Source: an archaeon (GTDB lineage: Archaea; Methanobacteriota; Methanobacteria; Methanobacteriales; Methanobacteriaceae). From it: a stretch of DNA of 16,274 nucleotides. Location: NCBI GenBank assembly GCA_024409185.1, contig JAKSUD010000006.1, forward strand, positions 1 to 16,274. Direction: 5' to 3'. Positions 9,314-16,274 of the stretch are shown piece after piece (the first letter of the stretch is position 1; each line of letters starts with the position of its first letter). The position numbers were made by a program, and so were the translations under genes. A model generated the notes under the pieces. That model ran no database searches. It was given only the letters and a program-made list of their open reading frames with translations, and was not told the origin of the DNA.

Positions 9314-10908
9314 TTATAATTTCACAATATTAAAATCAGAAGATACCTCACAGAATTCATGATCAACTATAATTATTGTTTTTTCATCTTTTAATGAATG
9401 TATACTTTCTTTAATTTCTGCTTTAGATTTTTTATCAATTGAACGAGTAACCTCATCAAGCAATATTATTTTAGGATTTCTAATCAAAACCCTAGCTAAT
9501 GAAATTTTCTGTTTTTCACCAGCTGAAAAATTACATCCTTCCTCCTTAATAATAGTATTATACTGATTAGGTAAAGACATTATAAATTCATGAACATTTA
9601 CTTTTTTACATGCATTAAAAACATCAACCTTTTCAATATCTGAAATACCTAACACAAGATTATTATAAATAGTATCTTCAACAAATAAGGTTCTGAAAAA
9701 ACAATTCCCACATATTTTGATAAATCACCCATAGAAACATTTCTAATATCTTGACCGTCAATTTTAATAAAACCATTATCTGGAGAATAAATTTTACAAA
9801 TAAGTTTTAAAATAGTGCTCTTACCACTACCATTATCACCAACCAAATAATTAATACCTGGATAAAAAGTACAAGAAAAATTACTTAAAATTTTAAAGTC
9901 AAAGCTAAAACTAACCTTATCCAACTCAACAAGTCCTTCATCAACAGTTAATATTTTATCATACACTGTTTCATCTTTTAAATCATAAATTTCTTTTATT
10001 CTAGTAACTGCAGGTAAAGTACTTTTATAAGTAGCCCATAATGCTCCTAATTGCATCATAGGTCCAAAAAATAGAGAAATATATGTTAAAAATGCAGTAA
10101 AACTGCCCAATGTCAACTCATTACGAATTATCAAATAAGAACCAGAAATAATCAAAATTAACATAGGAACTCCAGTTAATAAATACTCAGAAGATATATT
10201 AGCCGATGAGTATTTAGAAAATTGCATTGACTCTTTTTTATATTTATCTAGTTTAATAATAAATTTATTTAAGAAAAAATTTTGAATAGCATAAGCTTTA
10301 ATAAAGTTTTTTAACACAAAAAATTCTTTTAAAAAAGAGAATATTTGACTATTTGTCTTTAAAAGTTTTTCCTCAATTTTTTCAATTCTATCGCCCAATA
10401 TATAAAAAATTAATAAAGCTAATAAGGTAGGAATTATAATTATTACACATAAAAATTTATTAATATAAATCATGATACACAAAGGTAAAATAAGCGAAAT
10501 AATATTAAGTACAAAACTAGGGATAGTTAAGCAGAGTATAGTTGAAACTAATCTCAAATTATCAATAAATCGACTTAATAAATCACCACCACTAAAATAT
10601 TCATTTGTTAAAACAAATATATCTAACAACTTAAGAGTCTTATCCTGTAAAATTTTGATTCTAATGTATTCTGATAAATAATTTTGAGAAAATACTGCAA
10701 TAGTGGATAAAACATAAAAAACCACTAAATAAATTAAGATAGGGAACAATAAAGATAAATTTTTATTTAAAAGTACATCATCAATAATAATTTGTACAAA
10801 TAAAGGACTAACAAGAGTAAAAATAGAAGATAATATGCTTAAAGAACACAATATTAAAATATCTTTTTTATACTCTCCTAAAAACTCAGTAACAAAAAAC
10901 TTTTTCAT
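9314..10908 (-). CDS. ABC exporter with fused membrane and ATPase domains, frame broken in the ATPase domain
   Basis: Likely exporter of the modified peptide. The ATG at 10908 overlaps the protease stop (TAATG) and has GAGGGG upstream. Residues ~15-300 hold six membrane segments. The ATPase domain follows: Walker A GDNGSGKST at 357-365, signature FSAGEKQKISLARVL, Walker B KIILLDE and an H-loop IIIVDHEF. The usual Q-loop Gln appears to be Ser (VFSEPY). The frame breaks after SEPYL and would stop near 9649. Adding one T to the run at 9683-9685 gives EPYFVEDTIYNNLVLGISD and restores a 531-residue protein ending at 9314. There is no N-terminal C39 peptidase domain, which fits the separate protease next door. 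The substrate is inferred from gene context only. Confidence 0.8.
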
Positions 10909-11526
10909 TATAACCCCTCATTATCAATAATATTATTAACAATTTCCAACACAAAATCAATACGTAAAGCAAAAGAAATTTTATCCTCCATAAACATTAT
11001 TGTATTCATACCTATAATTTCAGAATTCATTAATTAAAGGCCCTCCAGAACAACCTGGAATTAGTTTTTCATCAATTTGTATAACTCTATTAATAATAGA
11101 ACCATTATCTAATTTAAGAGAGTGTTCTAATGAACTGATTATAGATAAATTTGAAGAAAACTCCAAACCATAAGGCATCCCAATGCTTAGTACCAGTTGA
11201 CCTTCTCTCAAATTATTAGCATTTAATTCTAATAAATTAATGTTTAACTTTGTAATTTTTAAAACAGCAATATCTGAATAAGAGTCAAAACCTACTAATT
11301 TTACAGAAATTAACTCATTTTTAAAATATAATCCTACTTTAATTTGATCGGCACTTTCAACAACATGATAATTAGTCAAAATATACTCATAATCAAATAA
11401 AAACCCAGTCCCATTTAAATAGACGGATTTCCCATATAATAAATTATTTTTAACTACAAAAATTTTAACAGTGACTTTCTTTGCAATATCAATAATATTA
11501 CAAATTTTTTCATCCCATATACACAT
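10908..11526 (-). CDS. Cytoplasmic trypsin-like serine protease (HtrA-type domain), frame broken after the active-site serine
   Basis: The chosen ATG at 11526 has AGGT about nine bases upstream and lies 22 bases after the second maturase stops. The chymotrypsin-fold triad is clear: His54 in TNYHVV, Asp85 in YSDIAVLKI and Ser160 in IPGCSGGPL. There is no signal peptide, membrane segment or PDZ domain, so the enzyme acts inside the cell. The frame stops eight residues after Ser160, but the expected final strands (SEIIGMNT, then ISFALRIDFVLEIV) follow in another frame and end at 10908, overlapping the exporter start. Two missing A (GAAAATTCT for GAATTCT) or one extra base near 11022-11030 explains it. 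The repaired length is ~206 residues. Its place between maturases and a peptidase-less exporter suggests it removes the precursor leader; this is inference. Confidence 0.78.
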
Positions 11527-11548
11527 AGTAATACCTAACAACAAAATA

Positions 11549-12669
11549 TTATTTAAAATCACATAAAGTTTTATTATTAACATCTCCAGATACTACTTCT
11601 TCTAAAACACGACAGTCAGAACACAGATATCTAAATTCACAATTCTTACATGTAGTTATATTATCTAAATTATTCTTCCAAAAATTAAAGATATCTATTT
11701 TAATATTATCCAGCACATCTAACAAGTTTTTATCTTTAACATTACCCCATTTCTTAGACCTAAACATTGGACAGGGATAAATATTTCCCTTTGAAGAAAT
11801 AAATAATGATTTCCCTAAGCAAGGGTGAAATTCTAAGTTATGAAAAAATGAATTAAATTCAAAATGATAATTATTATTTAAATTAGGATTAATTTCTTTA
11901 TTTTTAGTTAAAAAGTCAGGAATAAAATTAATATTGCCAATATTTTCAGATTTAGAATAAAATAAGTCAATTTCATTTTCAGAAACTAACACAAGATATG
12001 TTAAATTGTTATTATGTAACAAATTTAAGTTAAAAGTGTCCAAATTAATTTGTAAAATCATATAAACATTTTCACCAATTAAATCTAAAAAATTTTGATA
12101 GTTATGATTATAAGATTGGATAATAAAAACATTTTGAAATTTATCTTTAACATAATTAATAATATTTTTTGAAAAATCCAAATTTAAACTTAAATCTCCC
12201 CCTGTTAAATATAACTCATCACATCCTAAACTAGATATACATTCAACTATTTCAAAAAATTCTTTAGAATCAAGATATTCTCCAGTCTCATCAAAAGAGT
12301 TACAACCTAAACAACCTAAACTTCTATACTCACTACCTTTAAAAGCACAATAATTACACTCATTATTACAAATATTAGTTAATTCTAAAAAAATGACTTG
12401 AAAGAGAAATCAATATTCTTCTGAAAAAAAGAACCCTTTCTAATTTTATGAATATAAGGTATATTTTCATAAAAAGTTCCTAAGCATTCATTTTCAAGTT
12501 CATGATAAAATGGTTCATTTAAATTTATTGGATAATTATTTTTCGCCAAAACAATCAGATTAGTTTCATCACGATTTAAATGATAAATTTTATTGGTAAA
12601 AACATCACAGATAATGCTTCCTTCATCACCAGTAGTTAACAATGACTCTGGGTTTAATCTAAAATACAT
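11549..12669 (-). CDS. Second radical SAM/SPASM peptide maturase, frame broken just before the radical SAM motif
   Basis: The ATG at 12669 directly follows the stop of the first maturase, with GGAGGG seven bases upstream, so the two genes are translationally coupled. Residues 1-~80 form a small N-terminal domain (GDEGSIICDVFTNKIYHLNR) of the kind that precedes many peptide maturases, perhaps a precursor-recognition domain. A stop then falls in a T run (12387-12393). With one more T the frame continues FFLELTNICNNECNYCAF: Cys101, Cys105 and Cys108 bind the radical SAM [4Fe-4S] cluster, followed by a YLTGGD motif. The SPASM end has HPCLGKSLFISSKGNIYPCP, then CKNCEFRYLCSDC and a final Cys, ligands for auxiliary clusters. 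The repaired length is ~373 residues. A TTG at 12181 is not a real start because the frame is open and coding upstream of it. Confidence 0.8.
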
Positions 12670-14120
12670 TTAATCCCTCCAACCATAAAAATAAGAATAT
12701 TTAGTATGTTTTTTCTCAATATAATTTTGATAAGACTCCATAAATTCTATTGATTCTCTTAAAGAACCGATCATATCCTTTTTAACATCCATACAAACTT
12801 TCTCAGATAAAACAAATTTATTATCCTGCATAAAATCCCTATAACATTTATTACAAATAAATGAAAAATCACAATCTTCACAAAAAGATAGAGAATTATT
12901 AAAATCATCAATGATTTTTTTAATTTCTTTAAAATTAATACCTTCTGAAACATTCCCTATCGATTTAATCTCAGGAACTCTTTCACAGATATAAAAATTA
13001 CCATCTGGATTTAAAAATAACTTTTCCCCAGGAACACAGGCCCAGTATAATTATTAAAGTTTCTTTGAACACTGATGAAATTAGAATCTAGTAACGTACT
13101 AATTAAAGGATATTCAATCAGATGATACAAATATGAATCTTCATTTTTATTAAAAAATTGATAGTTTTGTTCCAAGTATTCTAAATAACATTTATGATAA
13201 TTAAAATCAGAAATACTGAATTTATTATAATATTGCTTGGTAAAACTATCATCAACTGCTGAAACATTTGTAATTTTCAGATTATTATTCCAAAAAAAAT
13301 TTTCACAATTTATAAAATTAGTATCCCAATCGAAAACAGAGTTTATTGCAATATTATCATAGTTTTTATCCAAAATATACTTTAAGTTATTAAAAACATC
13401 ATTAAAAGTATTATGCCCATTTTTATATTTTCTTTTGCGATTATGTTCCGTTTCATCACCATCCAAACTAACTAAAATTGAAAAATTATTATCCATTAAG
13501 TAATCAGATATTTCTTTAGTTAAAAGAGATCCATTTGTAGTAATTGAAAAATAAATTTCACCACTATAAATTGATTTGATATAAGACACAATTTTTTTAA
13601 TTAAATTAAAATTTAATAAAGGTTCTCCCCCATAAAAAGAAAATGAGGGATTTTTAAATAAATTATAACATTTCCCTTCAGTGAAATACTTAAAATAGAT
13701 ATTAATTGCTTTTTTAGCAGTGTCAAAATCCATGTATTTTAATGAATGATTTCTTGATTCAAGAAACTCATCAGAGTAAATACAATAAGAACATCGAAAG
13801 TTACAATCTTCAGTAATAGAAAAAATTAATTGTTTAAATCCAAACTTTAAAAGATAATCTTCTATTTCACAAATAGAAGAGCTCATATTATTAATATAAT
13901 TATATTTCTTACAAAACAAAATATATTTTTTTAACCATTTTAAATAAAATATGATTTTATTTTCATCAAAATTTATTTTAAGAATGTTAATTAATTCTAG
14001 TTCAGATAAGGAATCCCATTCAGAAATATTTAAAATAGAGGATATTATTGAATTATCTGCAAAAATCAAACCAGTTTTATTATCATAAAAATAAGTATTA
14101 TTTTTTGTCACAACCTCCAT
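12670..14120 (-). CDS. First radical SAM/SPASM peptide maturase, frame broken in the SPASM domain
   Basis: Likely installs thioether or related crosslinks on the Cys-rich precursor. An N-terminal domain (~1-95) is followed by the radical SAM motif CNFRCSYC with Cys106, Cys110 and Cys113 and by YGGEP at 163-167. After NNYTGP (residue ~361) the frame diverges and would stop at 13011. Inserting one base between GGGCC and TGTGTT (13039/13038) restores the classic SPASM start GPCVPGEKLFLNPDGNFYIC, then CEDCDFSFICNKC and a last Cys. The repaired protein has ~483 residues and ends on the TAA abutting the next ATG. The start is uncertain: the ATG at 14120 has no upstream Shine-Dalgarno, and a GTG at 14111 is the alternative. 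The CIYS and NHSLKYM sequence after the cluster motif is typical of Cys-rich-peptide maturases. Confidence 0.82.
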
Positions 14121-14146
14121 AAAAAACCCAAAAATAAAAAAAAATA

Positions 14147-14169
14147 AAATGTTATTTTAAATAACATTT
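14147..14169 (-). terminator. Hairpin plus T-tract attenuator between precursor and maturase genes
   Basis: A perfect 11-bp inverted repeat (AAATGTTATTT / AAATAACATTT, one-base spacer) begins one base after the precursor stop codon. On the minus strand it is followed by long T runs down to about 14121. Partial termination here would yield more precursor than enzyme message, a common arrangement in RiPP operons. It could also protect the 3' end of a short precursor mRNA. Confidence 0.6.
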
Positions 14170-14170
14170 A

Positions 14171-14353
14171 TTAAAATTTAAGTTTTCTATAATAAGAATG
14201 ATTAAAATTAGAGCTCCTATTACTAAAATGAGTGAGCCACCAACGTAAACCACTTCCACATTTACAACTAGAACAAGAACAAGTAGTACATTTACGTACT
14301 TTTATACCATCTTGAACAGCCACAACTTTATTATTGTCAGTTATATCTTCCAT
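14171..14353 (-). CDS. Cys-rich RiPP precursor peptide, 60 residues
   Basis: The ATG at 14353 has GGAGG eight bases upstream; an in-frame ATG at 14368 overlaps that site and is rejected. The likely leader is residues 1-~21 (MEDITDNNKVVAVQDGIKVR). It is followed by five Cys in eleven residues (22, 25, 27, 30 and 32; CTTCSCSSCKC), a GSG turn, then a Trp/Phe/Tyr/Ser/Asn-rich tail (LRWWLTHF through SYYRKLKF). N-terminal Cys with acceptor residues after a turn is the layout of hairpin sactipeptides, so each Cys sulfur may be bonded to a residue in 36-60. It is the first gene of the operon, next to two radical SAM maturases. I recognise no specific family; the peptide's final structure and activity are unknown. 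A metal-binding protein is a weaker alternative. Confidence 0.75.
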   Translation of the reverse strand: MEDITDNNKVVAVQDGIKVRKCTTCSCSSCKCGSGLRWWLTHFSNRSSNFNHSYYRKLKF

Positions 14354-14417
14354 TAAAAAAACCTCCATTATTTAAACAACCTATAAAAATTTATTAAAAA
14401 ATTTATATTATCAACAG

Positions 14418-14428
14418 ATTTTTATAAG
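14418..14428 (-). promoter_or_regulatory. Candidate TATA box for the RiPP operon
   Basis: The minus strand reads CTTATAAAAAT here, close to the archaeal TATA consensus, about 65-75 bases before the precursor ATG. This would give a leader of roughly 40 bases. Other A+T-rich words nearby could serve equally well. Confidence 0.28.
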
Positions 14429-14552
14429 ATTGTAATACTATATTTTAAATTAATACAATATATATTTTTTCATGCATTTTACTAAACATTATTATTATTA
14501 TTATTAAATTAGTGAACAAAGTTAAAGTTTAGTTATTAAAAATCATTAACTA

Positions 14553-14560
14553 TTTATATA
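14553..14560 (+). promoter_or_regulatory. Candidate TATA box for the flippase gene
   Basis: TTTATATA matches the archaeal TATA-box consensus and lies about 70 bases before the start codon, predicting transcription from about 14583 and a short leader. The surrounding sequence is so A+T-rich that chance matches are expected. Confidence 0.33.
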
Positions 14561-14626
14561 GTATTATATATATTTAAAAATAATTTATAGATAAAAAATT
14601 AGTAAGTTTAAAAATGGATGATAGTA

Positions 14627-16180
14627 ATGACTTCAAAAATAGCTAAAAGCAGTATAATAATATTTTTAGGAAATATAATCTTTAGTATTGGTGGTTATAT
14701 TTATAAATTTTTAATGGCTACTTTATTAGGGACTGTGGCATATGGAATATTCACATTAACAACCCCATTTCAAGGAATTTTCCAAATTTTATCTGCAGGA
14801 GGATTGCCTCCGGCTATTGCAAAATATATTTCAGAGTATAATATCCTTAATGAAAAGGATTTAGCTAGACAAACAGTTTTTACTGCCTTAAAAATAATGA
14901 TTATACTGGGCATATTTTTTGGATTTATAATGGTATTTTTTGTAGCTCCATGGTTAGCTAATGATATTTATCATAAACCTGTCGCATTACTACCTTTACA
15001 AGCAGTTGGGTTAATTACTCCATTTAGTGTAATTGTTGGTGGATTTAGAGGAGCATTTCAAGGAGTTTATAAGATGGAATATATTTTATATACTCGTGCT
15101 ATAGAACAGATTGTGATGATTTTAGCTGCTACTGCATTAGTACTTATAGGTTTATCTACTTTTGGTGCAGTTTTAGGTTCAGTTCTTGGGTTTGCTTTTT
15201 CAGCATTAACTGCAGTTTATATTTTTAAAAAGTATATGAGAAAATATTTACCAAAACCAAATAAAAGTTTTAAATTTTCATTTAAAGAAGAATTAAAATT
15301 AGCTAAAAAATTAATTTTCTTTGCAATACCTGTTTCAATAACAGGTTTAGCTGAAATGGGGATTTATAGTATTTGCACATTTATAATGGGTATTTTCTTA
15401 ACATCTACAGTTATAGGTTATTTTGGGGTTAGTGATCCTATAGCTAGATTACCTTTAATTGTTTCTGGATCTCTTGCAACAACAATATTGCCTGCTGCTT
15501 CAGAGGCGTTTGCTAGTAAAGATAATAATTTACTTCAAAAATATGTGGAAGAATCTTATAAATATGGGATGTTTTTTGTAATTCCCATGTGTGTAGGTAT
15601 AGCTATATTTTCAAAGGAAATTTTAGGTCTTATATTTTTCACTAATGCAGAATATATGAATGGGTCTTTAGCATTATCTATTTTAGTTATTGGAATGACT
15701 TTTTATTCAATTTATACCATATCGAGCAGTATTGTTCAAGGGATTGGGAATCCTCGTATTCCAATGTATATTTTAATAATTGGATGTGCTATTACTTTTG
15801 TTTTAGGATGGTATTTAATTCCAATTTATGGGATTGAAGGTGGTTCATTAGCAACAACATTAGCTTCATTTATAATGATGGTACCTATGTTTATAATACA
15901 ATTTAGATTAACAAAAACTACTCCTCCTTATAAATTTTTATCAAAAGTAACAATTGCATCATTAATAATGGCAATACCTTCTTTCATACTTCCAAATAAC
16001 TCAATTGGATTAATAATAGAGCTTATTATCTGTCCAATAATTTATATAGTTATGATACTTTTACTTAGAACTTTAAGTCATGAAGATATTGTGGGACTTA
16101 GAAAATTAACTGTTAAATTAGGTTCATTAAAAAAATATTCTGATAAAATATTAAATTTAATAGATAAATTCAGTTATTAA
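14627..16180 (+). CDS. Polysaccharide/lipid flippase of the MATE/Wzx (MOP) superfamily
   Basis: An integral membrane protein of about 517 residues with roughly 12-14 hydrophobic helices spread over its whole length, the usual size for Wzx/MurJ-type flippases that move lipid-linked saccharides across the membrane. Family-like patterns are visible: the N-terminal KSSIIIFLGNIIFSIGGYIY helix, GTVAYGIFTL with ILSAGGLPPAIAKYISEY, and mid-protein GSLATTILPAASEAFA. The ATG at 14627 is preferred because GGATGAT lies just upstream; the ATG at 14618 in the same frame would overlap that site. It is divergent from the RiPP operon, less A+T-rich, and probably a chromosomal cell-envelope gene. The exact substrate (pseudomurein precursor, glycan or other) cannot be told. 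Confidence 0.82.
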   Translation: MTSKIAKSSIIIFLGNIIFSIGGYIYKFLMATLLGTVAYGIFTLTTPFQGIFQILSAGGLPPAIAKYISEYNILNEKDLARQTVFTALKIMIILGIFFGFIMVFFVAPWLANDIYHKPVALLPLQAVGLITPFSVIVGGFRGAFQGVYKMEYILYTRAIEQIVMILAATALVLIGLSTFGAVLGSVLGFAFSALTAVYIFKKYMRKYLPKPNKSFKFSFKEELKLAKKLIFFAIPVSITGLAEMGIYSICTFIMGIFLTSTVIGYFGVSDPIARLPLIVSGSLATTILPAASEAFASKDNNLLQKYVEESYKYGMFFVIPMCVGIAIFSKEILGLIFFTNAEYMNGSLALSILVIGMTFYSIYTISSSIVQGIGNPRIPMYILIIGCAITFVLGWYLIPIYGIEGGSLATTLASFIMMVPMFIIQFRLTKTTPPYKFLSKVTIASLIMAIPSFILPNNSIGLIIELIICPIIYIVMILLLRTLSHEDIVGLRKLTVKLGSLKKYSDKILNLIDKFSY

Positions 16181-16199
16181 TATAACTAAAAAAAGTAAA

Positions 16200-16224
16200 A
16201 ATGAAGTTACTTTTTAACTTCATT
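16200..16224. terminator. Hairpin between convergent genes
   Basis: A perfect 10-bp inverted repeat (AATGAAGTTA / TAACTTCATT, five-base loop CTTTT) lies 20 bases after the flippase stop. On the minus strand it is followed by CATTTTTACTTTTTTTAG, so it best fits termination of the leftward gene at the window edge, and possibly of both genes. Confidence 0.45.
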
Positions 16225-16274
16225 CATTTTATTAAAAAGTTCTAATCTGCCTTTTTGGAGAAACATAGCTTGAT
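16207..16274 (-). CDS. C-terminal end of an unidentified convergent gene
   Basis: A minus-strand frame enters from the right edge and reads QAMFLQKGRLELFNKMNEVKK before a TAA at 16207-16209. The composition looks like a natural charged, helical C-terminus, and its stop lies in the inverted repeat expected at a gene end. Only about 21 residues are visible, so no function can be given, and it may be a chance open frame. Confidence 0.35.
   Translation of the reverse strand, partial: QAMFLQKGRLELFNKMNEVKK

Larger units (their letters stand above)
14369..14617. other. Divergent A+T-rich intergenic region
   Basis: This 249-base stretch separates the leftward RiPP operon from the rightward flippase gene and holds no convincing gene on either strand. 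It contains candidate TATA boxes for both directions and a run of six ATT triplets at about 14488-14505, consistent with simple-sequence drift. Confidence 0.6.

Noticed and set aside
11549..12181. Independent 210-residue protein starting at the TTG at 12181
   Set aside because: The frame is open and carries the radical SAM motif further upstream, so the TTG is an internal Leu codon.
14488..14505. ATT triplet run as a functional repeat or CRISPR-like element
   Set aside because: Simple-sequence microsatellite in A+T-rich DNA, with no spacers. No CRISPR array was seen anywhere in the window.
14614..14646. Small upstream reading frame at ATG 14614 before the flippase
   Set aside because: Only ten codons, and it overlaps the probable Shine-Dalgarno and start. 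Probably chance.
1..16274. tRNA or rRNA gene as provirus attachment site, integrase or transposase
   Set aside because: No tRNA-like cloverleaf, rRNA segment, integrase or transposase was recognised, so the provirus ends and any mobile carrier of the RiPP cluster cannot be placed.

Overview
The window looks like DNA of a gut or rumen methanogen of the Methanobacteriales, with Methanobrevibacter most likely and Methanosphaera possible. The evidence is very A+T-rich DNA, strong GGAGG-type Shine-Dalgarno sites, and a viral Cys-His-Asp peptidase of the type that cuts pseudomurein, a wall polymer found only in that group. Genus assignment is inference.

Left block (1 to about 9206, all minus strand, so read right to left): the tail-tip module of a siphovirus-like provirus. 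In transcription order it holds a tape-measure protein, a transglutaminase-fold cysteine peptidase, a 260-residue Ig-like virion protein, a 989-residue protein whose last ~266 residues form a distal tail (Dit) domain behind ~720 residues of adhesin-like beta domains, and a tail-hub/Tal-like protein that runs off the left edge. The peptidase reading frame continues upstream without a start codon into the end of the tape measure. The two therefore very probably form one ~1390-residue protein broken by a single-base frame change.

Middle block (9314 to 14353, minus strand): a compact biosynthetic cluster for a ribosomally made, post-translationally modified peptide (RiPP). Order: a 60-residue Cys-rich precursor, a hairpin/T-tract attenuator, two different radical SAM/SPASM maturases, a leaderless trypsin-like serine protease, and a fused membrane/ATPase ABC exporter. 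Genes overlap or nearly touch (TAA/ATG, TAATG), indicating one operon. The likely path is precursor synthesis, Cys-based crosslinking by the two maturases, leader removal by the protease and export by the ABC protein. The block is visibly more A+T-rich than both flanks, which suggests acquisition.

Between the left and middle blocks (9207 to 9313) lie T-rich termination tracts and a perfect 10-bp inverted repeat. No head, tail-tube or tail-chaperone genes precede the tape measure, so this is a genuine junction.

Right block (14618 to 16274): a divergently transcribed polysaccharide/lipid flippase of the MATE/Wzx class, probably chromosomal, then a hairpin and the tail of a convergent gene at the right edge.

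A striking property is that six reading frames between 5.9 and 13.1 kb are broken by one or two bases, mostly in short homopolymers, with coding sense and catalytic motifs intact on both sides. Either the assembly carries systematic indel errors or the region has just begun to decay.
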